DNA from: Ruminococcus difficilis
Lineage (GTDB): Bacteria; Bacillota_A; Clostridia; Oscillospirales; Acutalibacteraceae
DNA: 14,108 bases
NCBI RefSeq assembly: GCF_016680995.1
Contig: NZ_JAEQMG010000108.1
Location: 1-14,108 of the forward strand
Direction: 5' to 3'
A program made the translations under genes and the position numbers. The notes under the pieces were generated by a model that was given only the letters and a program-made list of their open reading frames with translations, ran no database searches and was not told the origin of the DNA. Of this stretch, positions 6,774 through 14,108 are shown piece after piece (the stretch's first letter is position 1; every line of letters begins with the position of its first letter).

Positions 6774-7895
6774 ATGAAAGTTTTACTCGCGGGCGGCGGT
6801 ACGGCGGGTCACATCAATCCTGCTCTCGCCATCGCTGGCTATATCAAAACAATGCGTCCCGACACACAGTTCCTTTTTATCGGCAACCGGGGCGGCATGG
6901 AACAGCGTCTTGTACCGCAGGCGGGCTTTGAAATCAAGTCCATCACGATCAGCGGCTTCAAGCGCAGCCTCAAGCCAAAGGCGGCGGTCGAGAACATCAG
7001 GACTCTCGGCAGAACCGTTTCGTCCTCGGCTCAGGCAAAGAAAATCATCAGAGAATTTGATCCCGATATCTGTATCGGCACGGGCGGCTACGTCTCGGGA
7101 CCCGTCGTCCGAACGGCGGCGAGAATGGGCATTCCCTGTCTTATCCACGAGCAGAACGCCTATCCCGGCATCACGAACAAGCTGCTGAGCAAGCGCGTCA
7201 AGAAGGTAATGCTCGCGGTTGAGGCGGCGAAGAAGTACTTCCCGGACGCTGACGTTGTCGTAACCGGCAACCCCGTCCGCGGCGAGATTCTCACAGCCGA
7301 CAAGGAACAATCGCGCGAAAAGCTCGGTCTTGACCAGCGTCCCGTTGTGCTTTCCTTCGGCGGAAGTCTCGGCGCTCAGAAGGTCAACGAGGCCGTTGCC
7401 GATATCGTAGCGCGCAGCGGAATTGACGGCAGATATCAGCACATTCATGCCTACGGAAAGTTCGGAAGCTTCTTCCCGTCGCTTGTCGAGGAGAAGGGCG
7501 CCGATCTGAGCAAGGCTCCGAACATTGACATAAGACCGTATATCGACAATATGCCCGAATGCATGGCGGCGGCTGACCTCGTTATCTGCCGCGCGGGCGC
7601 GATCACGCTAAGTGAGCTTCAGGCGATGGGCAAGCCCGCGATCCTGATTCCCTCGCCGAACGTAGCGGAAAATCATCAGTACCACAACGCAATGGCGCTT
7701 GTCAACGCGGGCGCGGCGGAGCTGATTGAGGAGAGCGAGCTTACGGGCGAGCTGCTGACCAAGAAGGTCGACGCGATGCTCTCAGACCGCGAAAAGCTAA
7801 AAAAATACAGCGAGTGCGCGAAGCGTATGGCTATCACCAACGCCGGCGAGCGAATCTACGCGATCGTAAAAAAGACGCTCGGAAACACAAAGTAA
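6774..7895 (+). CDS. murG: UDP-GlcNAc:lipid I N-acetylglucosaminyltransferase MurG
   Basis: MurG adds GlcNAc to lipid I on the cytoplasmic face of the membrane to give lipid II, the substrate of FtsW. The 373-residue GT-B fold protein has the N-terminal glycine-rich loop GGGTAGHINP (7-16), the second loop region IGTGGYVSGP (101-110), HEQNAYPGITNK (125-136), the third glycine-rich loop LSFGGSLGAQ (about 194-203), and the UDP-GlcNAc-binding CRAGAITLSELQAMGKP (about 272-288) with PSPNVAENHQ shortly after. The length is normal and the key residues are in place. It starts 14 bases after the ftsW stop, so the two are probably co-transcribed. The 64 bases that follow, before murA, are short and AT-rich with no clear terminator. 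Confidence 0.97.
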   Translation: MKVLLAGGGTAGHINPALAIAGYIKTMRPDTQFLFIGNRGGMEQRLVPQAGFEIKSITISGFKRSLKPKAAVENIRTLGRTVSSSAQAKKIIREFDPDICIGTGGYVSGPVVRTAARMGIPCLIHEQNAYPGITNKLLSKRVKKVMLAVEAAKKYFPDADVVVTGNPVRGEILTADKEQSREKLGLDQRPVVLSFGGSLGAQKVNEAVADIVARSGIDGRYQHIHAYGKFGSFFPSLVEEKGADLSKAPNIDIRPYIDNMPECMAAADLVICRAGAITLSELQAMGKPAILIPSPNVAENHQYHNAMALVNAGAAELIEESELTGELLTKKVDAMLSDREKLKKYSECAKRMAITNAGERIYAIVKKTLGNTK

Positions 7896-7959
7896 AACCA
7901 CTCACGAACCCCGCAAAATGACATATGATATACTGTATTCTTGAAAAGAGGGTGTCAGT

Positions 7960-9213
7960 ATGTCAAGGTTATTGATTGCAGGACGGCAGCGGCTCGAGGG
8001 CGAGGTATCTGTTCAGGGCGCAAAAAACAGCGCTCTCCCGATCATCGCGGCGACCCTGCTGACCAAGGGCGAGAACGTTATCTTCAACTGTCCGCGGCTC
8101 TCTGACGTCGAGGCGTCGTGCGCGATCCTGCGCTATCTCGGCGGAAAGGCTCAGCGAAGCGACGGCGCGCTGCTTATCAACTGCGACGGGGTTAATCAGT
8201 CGGAAATACCCGATTCGCTCATGCGGAGAACACGCAGCTCCATAGTTTTTCTCGGGGCGGTGCTCGCGAGAACGGGCAGGGCGAGGCTGAGCTTCCCGGG
8301 CGGCTGCGAAATCGGCCCGCGTCCGATAGATATGCACCTCAAGGCGCTGCGCGAGCTCGGCGCGGAGATTGAGGAAAAGCACGGCGTGCTCGAATGCAGA
8401 GCGCCTTACGGACTGCGCGGAGCAAAAATCGCGCTGTCGTTCCCGAGTGTGGGCGCGACAGAGGACGTGATGATTGCCGCCGCTCTCGCGGGCGGAACGA
8501 CAACGATATCAAACGCGGCGAGGGAGCCTGAGATCCGCGACCTTGCCGATTACTTAAACAAATGCGGCGCCGAAATCTACGGCGCGGGCGAGGGAGTCAT
8601 CGTCATTGAGGGCGTATCCTCGCTCCACAGCGCGGCACACACTATCATTCCCGACCGTATCGTCGCGGCGACGCTAATGTCCTGCGCAGCGGTCACAGGC
8701 TCGGAGATCGTCCTCAGGGACGCTGTCGCGAGCCATCTCGGCGCGGTGATTCCCGTCCTTGAGGAGGGCGGCTGCCGCGTAAATCTCACCGACCGCGATA
8801 TCAGGCTAAAAGCGCCGAAGCGCCTGCGCTCAATGCGGATCGTTCGCACCATGCCGTATCCCGGGTTCCCGACGGACGCCCAGGCTCCGCTGATGGCGGC
8901 GGCTTGCGCAGCGGACGGCACAACGGTCTTTATCGAGAACATATTTGAGAACCGCTACCGCCATATCCCCGAGCTTGCGCGAATGGGCGCGGCTGTGAGG
9001 ACAGAGGGCAAGGTTGCCGTCGTCGAGGGCGTTCCAAGGCTCTACGGCGCGGCGGTGGAGGCAACTGATCTGAGAGGAGCCGCGGCGCTTGTCACGGCGG
9101 CGTTATGTGCCGAGGGCAGCACGTCGATCGGCGGAGTCCGCTACCTCGAGCGCGGATACGAGGACTTCGATCTGGTTCTCTCGTCCCTCGGGGCGGACAT
9201 AAAAAAGGTTTAA
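7960..9213 (+). CDS. murA: UDP-N-acetylglucosamine 1-carboxyvinyltransferase MurA
   Basis: MurA transfers enolpyruvate from PEP to UDP-GlcNAc, the first committed step of peptidoglycan precursor synthesis, in the cytoplasm. The 417-residue protein has the EPSP synthase fold signatures. KNSALP carries Lys22/Asn23, the MRRTRSS region (88-94) supplies active-site arginines, and the catalytic loop GGCEIGPRPIDMH has Cys at residue 116. YPGFPTDAQAP carries the general-base Asp306, and LERGYEDFD lies near the C-terminus. The PEP-reactive residue is Cys and not Asp, so the sequence predicts fosfomycin sensitivity at this enzyme. GAGGG at 7948-7952 lies 7 bases before the ATG. Firmicutes often have two murA copies; whether another exists elsewhere cannot be seen here. 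Confidence 0.96.
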   Translation: MSRLLIAGRQRLEGEVSVQGAKNSALPIIAATLLTKGENVIFNCPRLSDVEASCAILRYLGGKAQRSDGALLINCDGVNQSEIPDSLMRRTRSSIVFLGAVLARTGRARLSFPGGCEIGPRPIDMHLKALRELGAEIEEKHGVLECRAPYGLRGAKIALSFPSVGATEDVMIAAALAGGTTTISNAAREPEIRDLADYLNKCGAEIYGAGEGVIVIEGVSSLHSAAHTIIPDRIVAATLMSCAAVTGSEIVLRDAVASHLGAVIPVLEEGGCRVNLTDRDIRLKAPKRLRSMRIVRTMPYPGFPTDAQAPLMAAACAADGTTVFIENIFENRYRHIPELARMGAAVRTEGKVAVVEGVPRLYGAAVEATDLRGAAALVTAALCAEGSTSIGGVRYLERGYEDFDLVLSSLGADIKKV

Positions 9214-9230
9214 GAAGGAATTCTGAGAAA

Positions 9231-9237
9231 AAGGAGG
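9231..9237 (+). promoter_or_regulatory. Shine-Dalgarno that selects the divIB start at 9245
   Basis: AAGGAGG at 9231-9237 is 7 bases from ATG 9245 but only 1 base from the in-frame ATG at 9239, which is too close to be used. The protein therefore most likely starts MALSSKEKK. Confidence 0.75.
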
Positions 9238-9244
9238 TATGCCC

Positions 9245-10660
9245 ATGGCACTCAGCTCAAAAGAGAAAAAGGAGCTCGCACGCCAGCGCAAGGAAAACGC
9301 GAAGCAGGCGCAGAAGTTCCATAAGGAGCAGGAAAAACGGGCGAAAAAATCCTCTTCAAAATCCAAAAAGCAAAAAGACGAAAAGCCCGCAAAGCCTTCC
9401 GCGAGCAAAATCGAGGAAGCGGTAAATTCGGGCAAGACCGCTAAATTTCAAAAAATCAGCCGTGAGGAGAAATTCCGCCGCGAGAGCGAGGAAAAGATCC
9501 GCAACCTCAAGCCCCAGGACTTTGAGGACGGCTATTACATAGACGAGTACAGCGAGAAGCAGCGCCGCGAAAGACGCGCTCAGGTTATCCGCAAGCAGGA
9601 AACCGAGACTATCCGCCGCAACAAAAAGCCGATGACCAGCAAGCAGATTCGTATTCGCCGCATTCTGATAATGTCGGCGATATTGCTCGCGGTAATCGCT
9701 ATCGGCGTGATACTCAGCTTCACGGTACTTTTCAAAACAGAGAATATCATCGTCGAGGGCTGCTCATACTATTATGACGACCAGATCATCAGTTACAGCA
9801 ACGTTTCACTGCAGCAGAACATCTTCATTTCGAAGATGAACAGCACACCGCAGGATATTATCGACAACTTTGCCTATGTTGAGGACGCCCGCGTCGATTT
9901 CAATATACCCGACACCATCACCATTACAATCACCGACGCCGTTCCGGCGTACTACATGACGGAGGGCAACAATTACCTTCTCATCAGCGCGAAGGGCAGA
10001 GTGCTCGAGCGCACGGAAACAAAGCCCGACGGACTTCCCGAGCTGATTTGCGGCGAGGTCACGGGCAAAGAAGTCGGCGAGTATATCAAGTTTGACGACC
10101 CGTCGGTACCCGATCTGCTCAACACCGTAGCTAATAGCCTTTCGGACAATTCGTTCACCGGCATTGTCGGCTTCGACGTTACGGATACCACGGCTATCAC
10201 CCTCGACTACGAGGGCAGGATAAAAATAAACGTCGGCGTCGCTGAGGATCTTGACTACAAGCTGCGTACAGCGCAGGCAATCATCGACAAGAAGCTAGAC
10301 CCTAACCACACAGGTCAGGTTTACGGCAATCTCGACGTTTCCACCTGCGCCAAGAACAAGATGTCGCACTACGTTCCCGCGGCGACGGTTCATCAGGCGA
10401 CCATGGCGACCTCGGGCTCTGTTCCATCGACAACAGCGCCTGCCGACGGTTCGGGTGACGGCACAGACTGGGGCGACTATTCCGACGATTTGTACGGCTT
10501 GTACGGCGTCTACAACTGGGAGGATAATTCCGACGAGTGGAGCGACGACAACAACACCGACTGGAACGACAACAATGGCGAAGGCGGTTATGATAACGGC
10601 GGCTATGACGGCGGCGGTTCTCAGAATAACGGCTACGACGGTGAGGTTCCCGAGTACTAG
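9245..10660 (+). CDS. divIB: cell division protein FtsQ/DivIB with POTRA domain and acidic repeat tail
   Basis: This bitopic divisome protein has 471 residues, long for the family. Its parts are a highly charged Lys/Glu/Arg-rich cytoplasmic region (about 1-135), one membrane helix (about 139-162, ILIMSAILLAVIAIGVIL), and a POTRA domain (about 163-235, FKTENIIVEGCSYYYDDQII onward). The FtsQ/DivIB beta region follows (about 236-375, including YYMTEGNNYLLISAKGRVLE). Last comes a low-complexity tail of about 90 residues dominated by Asp, Asn, Gly, Tyr and Trp. DivIB joins FtsL and DivIC outside the membrane and helps regulate septal synthesis. The gene follows murA by about 30 bases, as in many Firmicutes clusters. 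The tail has no recognisable domain and probably lies outside the cell membrane near the wall. Confidence 0.9.
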   Translation: MALSSKEKKELARQRKENAKQAQKFHKEQEKRAKKSSSKSKKQKDEKPAKPSASKIEEAVNSGKTAKFQKISREEKFRRESEEKIRNLKPQDFEDGYYIDEYSEKQRRERRAQVIRKQETETIRRNKKPMTSKQIRIRRILIMSAILLAVIAIGVILSFTVLFKTENIIVEGCSYYYDDQIISYSNVSLQQNIFISKMNSTPQDIIDNFAYVEDARVDFNIPDTITITITDAVPAYYMTEGNNYLLISAKGRVLERTETKPDGLPELICGEVTGKEVGEYIKFDDPSVPDLLNTVANSLSDNSFTGIVGFDVTDTTAITLDYEGRIKINVGVAEDLDYKLRTAQAIIDKKLDPNHTGQVYGNLDVSTCAKNKMSHYVPAATVHQATMATSGSVPSTTAPADGSGDGTDWGDYSDDLYGLYGVYNWEDNSDEWSDDNNTDWNDNNGEGGYDNGGYDGGGSQNNGYDGEVPEY

Positions 10661-10706
10661 ACCCGAAAAACAAAAATTTATTACTTAAAAAATACCCTAA
10701 AAACCA

Positions 10707-10735
10707 TTGATATTTTTATAATAGTGTGATAATAT
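10707..10735 (+). promoter_or_regulatory. candidate sigma-A type promoter for ftsZ
   Basis: The 151-base gap between divIB and ftsZ is AT-rich and has no gene. TTGATA at 10707-10712 is followed after 17 bases by TAATAT at 10730-10735. A perfect TATAAT also occurs at 10717-10722 but lacks a clear -35. Either would let ftsZ be expressed separately from, and more strongly than, the genes upstream. Confidence 0.55.
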
Positions 10736-10811
10736 AGTAACATAAGTATGTAAAATACGAAATTAGGCACTTTTCTGTGATAGATAAGATTGCGTTAAGG
10801 AGGACAACAAA

Positions 10812-11912
10812 ATGGCTTTTGAGCTGGAACTGGAAAATGAGTACACCCCGAAAATTAAAGTAATAGGCGTAGGCGGAGGCGGCGGCAACGCTGTCAACAG
10901 AATGGTTACCACAGGTATCAAGAACGTAGAGTTCATCGCGGTCAACACCGACGAGCCTGTGCTCCGTCTTTCAAAGGCTACGCAGAAGATACACATCGGC
11001 GAGAAGCTGACAAGAGGTAAGGGTGCGGGCGCTAATCCCGCAATCGGCCAGAGCGCCGCTGAGGAGAGCAAGGACGAGATCGCAGCGCTTCTCAAGGACA
11101 CAGACATGGTATTCGTAACCGCAGGTATGGGCGGCGGCACAGGTACAGGCGCTGCTCCCGTTATCGCCAAAATCGCTAAGGATCTCGGTATCCTCACCGT
11201 CGGCGTAGTAACAAAGCCCTTCGCATTTGAGGGCAAGAAGAGAATGACCCAGGCTGAGCAGGGTATCGCTGAGCTCACTCCCTGCGTTGACTCTCTTATC
11301 ATCGTTCCTAACGAGGGCCTCAAGAAGGTTTCTGATACAACCATTACACTTCTCAACGCGTTTGAAATGTCAGACGACGTTCTCAGACAGGGTGTTCAGA
11401 GTATTTCCGACCTGATCCTTCTTCCCGGTCTGATCAACCTCGACTTCGCGGACGTTACCTCCGTAATGAAGGACGCAGGCAATGCTCACATGGGTATGGG
11501 CAAGGCTTCCGGCAAGGACAAGGCGAAGATCGCCGCTACAAAGGCAATTTCCTCTCCGCTGCTTGAGACCTCGATCGACGGCGCCAAGGGCGTAATTATC
11601 AACATCACCGCTTCCTCAGACATCAGCCTCGAGGATATCGACACCGCCGCTACCATGATCAAGGACAAGGTAAGCGAGGATGCGAACATCATCTGGGGTG
11701 CCGTTATCGACGACAAGATGAACGATGAGATGAGCGTAACCGTTATCGCTACAGGATTTGGCGGCGTAGGCGAACAGCCCGCTGCAGCTCCGAGCGACAA
11801 TGTTATCGTTGACACTCCCGCAGAGACAACTGCTTCTTCCAGAGCTACCAAGGACACAACCGATGACGAGGACGATACCTTCTACGACATCATGTCCATC
11901 TTCAATAAATAA
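10812..11912 (+). CDS. ftsZ: cell division GTPase FtsZ
   Basis: FtsZ is the tubulin-like GTPase that forms the Z ring. The 366-residue protein has the N-terminal [16 protein letters not shown], the tubulin signature [12 protein letters not shown] (about 104-115), the switch-side PNEGLKK, and the T7 catalytic loop NLDFADV (about 207-213). A linker rich in Ala, Thr and Asp follows the C-terminal subdomain. Two points differ from the common pattern. The segment usually read as NTDxQxL is [12 protein letters not shown]. The C-terminal peptide is [12 protein letters not shown] and not the familiar D-IP-FLR type that binds FtsA and other partners; no ftsA gene is adjacent. AAGGAGG at 10797-10803 lies 8 bases before the ATG. 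A strong terminator follows. Confidence 0.98.
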   Translation: MAFELELENEYTPKIKVIGVGGGGGNAVNRMVTTGIKNVEFIAVNTDEPVLRLSKATQKIHIGEKLTRGKGAGANPAIGQSAAEESKDEIAALLKDTDMVFVTAGMGGGTGTGAAPVIAKIAKDLGILTVGVVTKPFAFEGKKRMTQAEQGIAELTPCVDSLIIVPNEGLKKVSDTTITLLNAFEMSDDVLRQGVQSISDLILLPGLINLDFADVTSVMKDAGNAHMGMGKASGKDKAKIAATKAISSPLLETSIDGAKGVIINITASSDISLEDIDTAATMIKDKVSEDANIIWGAVIDDKMNDEMSVTVIATGFGGVGEQPAAAPSDNVIVDTPAETTASSRATKDTTDDEDDTFYDIMSIFNK

Positions 11913-11929
11913 TTTATAGCAAAAGTAAG

Positions 11930-11959
11930 GCGGTACAGCGCAGGCTGTACCGCTTTTTT
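11930..11959 (+). terminator. Rho-independent terminator after ftsZ, possibly bidirectional
   Basis: GCGGTACAGC (11930-11939) pairs perfectly with GCTGTACCGC (11944-11953) around a GCAG loop and is followed by six T residues (11954-11959). It ends 4 bases before the stop codon of the convergent minus-strand gene. On that strand the same stem is followed by only a weak T-rich stretch, so it may also serve the convergent gene, less efficiently. Confidence 0.92.
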
Positions 11960-11963
11960 GTGT

Positions 11964-12419
11964 TTAGTTCTCCATTTGTTTGCCGAGAAACGCCGCCGCA
12001 GACTGAGCGAGCTTGATCTCAACCCCTGTCGGGATTTTGGCGCTCTCGCCCGTGAGCATAACCACAGCGCCCATAACGTCGCCCGAGGCGATAATGGGGT
12101 AGATGACCGCCGCGTCGTGCTCAATGCCCTCGATCGGCTGAACATTTCCGAGGGTCTGGTTTGTCGCGGCGTAGCTTTTGCGGTTGTCCATGTAGCTCTC
12201 GAGAATTGAGCTGATACGCCGCTCAAGAAATTCGCGCTTGGAAACACCCGCCGCCGCGATAACATGGTCGGTATCGCAAATCAGGGTAGGCATAGAGCTT
12301 ATGCGCGCGATAACGTCGGCATATTGCCCCGCAAATTCGCTCAACTCACCTACAGGCGAGTATTTCTTGAAAATAACCTCACCGTCCGTAGCGGTGTAAA
12401 TCTCCAGAGGGTCACCGTC
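11964..12419 (-). pseudogene. spoVT: 3' part of spoVT (GAF-like domain), separated from its 5' end
   Basis: The 151 codons from DGDPLEIYTATDGEVIFKKY to GKQMEN match SpoVT as I remember it from B. subtilis (GDPLEIF..DGEVILKKYSP, LICDRD, AAGFLxRQM) over its whole length from about residue 29 of 178. SpoVT is an AbrB-type regulator of forespore genes under sigma-G; its C-terminal GAF-like domain is thought to sense a ligand. Here the linker and GAF-like part are intact, with no stop or frameshift. The N-terminal start and most of the swapped-hairpin DNA-binding part are replaced by recombinase sequence. Intact coding over 150 codons argues for recent or reversible interruption, not decay. Confidence 0.85.
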
Positions 12420-14108
12420 ACTGATAATATTGACATCATAGACCTTGTCTTTTTGGCGTTTTGCCTTCGAGACGAGTGTGACAGATAAATTATCCATGAT
12501 GCCTGAATCAAAATTTGCGGCTTCCTCCATATCCTCTGCAAGCGTTCCGCAGCGCAGCAGGCTGTCGATGTCCGCTTTGAGCTGAACGTCAACGTGATCC
12601 TCGTACACGCGGATCCGCTCGATGATCAGTTGCAGGTCGCTGCGGTCGAGCTTGTCCTTGTTGAGTATGTCGTCGAATACCTCGAGCGCGAGCTTTGCCG
12701 TGCGGTTTACCCTGATGATGGTATTTCTTCTGTCAACCGTGAGGTCGATCTGATTTTGTATTCCCGCGATTCGCCGCGTGAGATCGTCCTCCAATTCGTC
12801 GTAGGTTTCCTCGAGCATTTCCTCTTGGTCGGGGTGCTTCATGATGTCGCGGATGCGCTGACGCTTGGTCGCTTTCAGCTCCCCCTGCAGGTCGAGCAGG
12901 ATTTCCTCAAGGTTTTCCTCGCTTCTGTCCTGCTCCTTCATGTCCTCCGCTTCCTTGGCGAGGTCGGCGTTTAGCTGCGTCAGCATTTCCGTGGAGTTGT
13001 CCTTCACCATTTGGAGATAGGTTTTCAGGATTTCATCGAGGTCTTCCACGCGGATGTGGTGGCTTGTGCAGCCCTTCAAGCCGCGCCGGTGGTAGGTGCC
13101 GCAGCGGTAGGCGTCCTTCAGGTCAGCACGGCTCATGGCGAACATCGGACTGCCGCAGTCGCCGCATTCGAGGAAGCCCGAGTATACGTTGTCGTATTTT
13201 TTCTGACCGCGGTAGTTGCCCTTGGAGCGGCTCTCCATCAGCGCTCGCACCGTGGCGAATTCGCGGTAGCCGATGATCGCCTGATGGTGGTTTTCGATCA
13301 CGATATGTTCGCTCTCGTCGAGCTTGACGTCCTTGCCGTTGATTTTCTTGCGCGTGTATTTGCTCGATCGCATGGTGCCGATGTAGAAGTCGTTTTCCAG
13401 AATTCCCTGTACTGTCACGATCGACCATGCGGAGTTCACCTTGCGTTTATATTCCTTGCCCTCGGCTTCTTTGCGCTGACGCTCAGACATACGCGGCGTG
13501 GGAATCCCATCGTCGGTCAGGGTATTAGCGATTTTCATATAGCCCATGCCGCTTTGATAGAGGCGGAAGATTTTGCGAACGATCTCTGCTTCGGTGGGGA
13601 CGATTTCAAATTCCTGCCGCGCATTGATGATGTAGCCGTAAGGTGCGGCGCAGATCCACTTGCCGTCATGCTGACGGCGCTTGACGACCGAGCGCACCTT
13701 TTTCGAGGTATCGGTGACGGGCATTTCGTTGATGAGGAACTGGAACTGTATCTTCAGCCAGTCGTCGTCGTTCGGAAAGTCGATGCCGTCGCCGATGGAG
13801 ATGATGCGAACGCCGTAGTCGCGCAAGTCCTCCAGCTCCACCAAGCCGCGGCTGTTGCGGCGCGAGAATCGGGAGAAGTCCTTGACGATCAGAATGTCAA
13901 GCTTATGGGAGAGAAGCTGTTTGCGCATCTTCTGGTAGCCCTCGCGCTGCTCAAAGGTGTAGCCAGAGCGGTCGCGGTCTTCATAGAAGGTCAGACTGCT
14001 GCCGGGAAATTTCTGCCGGACATAATCCTCAATGATTGCCTTTTGGTTCTCGATGGAGGTGTTGTCGCGGTTCTGCTCCTCGTCAACGGAGATACGGCAG
14101 TAGCCCGC
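11964..14108 (-). CDS. large serine recombinase fused in frame to the C-terminal part of SpoVT (5' end outside window)
   Basis: The frame is open from the right edge (14108) to TAA at 11966-11964, 714 codons, with the start just outside. Its first residues are AGYCRISVDEEQNRDNTSIE; the Ser of YCRIS (codon 14088-14090) is the expected nucleophile of a serine recombinase. The resolvase catalytic domain (about 1-150, with DRSGYTFEQR and VKDFSRFSR) is followed by a Recombinase domain. Then come a zinc ribbon with Cys codons at 13164-13166, 13155-13157, 13101-13103 and 13068-13070, and a long Glu/Asp/Lys-rich coiled coil. This is the plan of integrases and transposases of clostridial integrative elements. 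After IISDGDPLEIY the sequence becomes SpoVT to the stop. The last about 150 residues therefore do not belong to a normal recombinase. Whether the fusion is active, or only a by-product of integration, cannot be told from sequence. Confidence 0.9.
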   Translation of the reverse strand, partial: AGYCRISVDEEQNRDNTSIENQKAIIEDYVRQKFPGSSLTFYEDRDRSGYTFEQREGYQKMRKQLLSHKLDILIVKDFSRFSRRNSRGLVELEDLRDYGVRIISIGDGIDFPNDDDWLKIQFQFLINEMPVTDTSKKVRSVVKRRQHDGKWICAAPYGYIINARQEFEIVPTEAEIVRKIFRLYQSGMGYMKIANTLTDDGIPTPRMSERQRKEAEGKEYKRKVNSAWSIVTVQGILENDFYIGTMRSSKYTRKKINGKDVKLDESEHIVIENHHQAIIGYREFATVRALMESRSKGNYRGQKKYDNVYSGFLECGDCGSPMFAMSRADLKDAYRCGTYHRRGLKGCTSHHIRVEDLDEILKTYLQMVKDNSTEMLTQLNADLAKEAEDMKEQDRSEENLEEILLDLQGELKATKRQRIRDIMKHPDQEEMLEETYDELEDDLTRRIAGIQNQIDLTVDRRNTIIRVNRTAKLALEVFDDILNKDKLDRSDLQLIIERIRVYEDHVDVQLKADIDSLLRCGTLAEDMEEAANFDSGIMDNLSVTLVSKAKRQKDKVYDVNIISDGDPLEIYTATDGEVIFKKYSPVGELSEFAGQYADVIARISSMPTLICDTDHVIAAAGVSKREFLERRISSILESYMDNRKSYAATNQTLGNVQPIEGIEHDAAVIYPIIASGDVMGAVVMLTGESAKIPTGVEIKLAQSAAAFLGKQMEN
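12396..12440. other. probable element attachment site (spoVT/recombinase junction)
   Basis: Read on the minus strand, SpoVT similarity begins at the GDPLEI codons (12402-12416), possibly at the Asp before them. The preceding residues (VYDVNIIS) resemble no SpoVT N-terminus, where RxxLRIREGDPLEI would be expected. The crossover dinucleotide of a serine recombinase should lie within or close to this interval, most likely 12405-12425. Exact borders need the other end of the element. Confidence 0.6.

Noticed and set aside
6783..7448. Minus-strand open frame of 221 codons opposite murG
   Set aside because: It is an antisense shadow of the conserved MurG sequence with no domain, start signal or promoter.
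7896..7959. Promoter before murA (TATACT near 7928)
   Set aside because: There is no acceptable -35 at 16 to 18 bases upstream. The short gap fits co-transcription with murG.
11964..13928. Starting the recombinase at the internal ATG at 13928
   Set aside because: The frame continues to the window edge and encodes the catalytic YCRIS motif and the DRSG segment upstream of this Met. A start here would remove the nucleophilic Ser.
1..14108. CRISPR arrays, tRNA or rRNA genes
   Set aside because: No regularly spaced direct repeats, cloverleaf-like segments or conserved rRNA stretches were seen on either strand.

Overview
The window carries a division and cell wall (dcw) cluster of a Gram-positive, probably spore-forming member of class Clostridia. 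Gene order and protein styles (a PASTA-bearing class B PBP, a Clostridia-type FtsW, a divergent FtsZ tail) suggest the Ruminococcaceae/Oscillospiraceae; this placement is an inference from familiarity, not a search. Coding DNA is GC-rich, and the longer non-coding gaps are AT-rich.

Plus strand, left to right: the 3' end of mraZ (1-180), rsmH (189-1112), a 299-base AT-rich gap with a good promoter candidate, an ftsL-like gene (1412-1945), a 163-base structured leader, a spoVD/pbpB-type transpeptidase (2109-4382), mraY (4438-5466), ftsW/spoVE (5500-6759), murG (6774-7895), murA (7960-9213), ftsQ/divIB (9245-10660), an AT-rich promoter gap, and ftsZ (10812-11912) followed by a strong terminator (11930-11959). 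The products make lipid I and lipid II (MraY, MurG, with MurA supplying the first committed precursor), polymerise and crosslink glycan at the septum (FtsW with the class B PBP), and build the divisome (FtsZ, FtsL, DivIB). murB, murC, murD, murE, murF and ftsA are absent from this stretch.

Minus strand, right end (11964-14108, open at the window edge): a large serine recombinase whose reading frame runs without a stop into the last about 150 codons of the sporulation regulator SpoVT. The first roughly 28 SpoVT codons (most of the AbrB-type DNA-binding part) are replaced by recombinase. The simplest reading is that an integrative element has inserted inside spoVT, with the junction near 12415-12425. 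The recombinase gene lies at the element's end and crosses the attachment site, so its C-terminus would change between the integrated and excised states. The rest of the element and the 5' part of spoVT should lie beyond the right edge. This is the most notable feature of the window: it resembles elements that interrupt sporulation genes and are excised to restore them, here in a forespore regulator.
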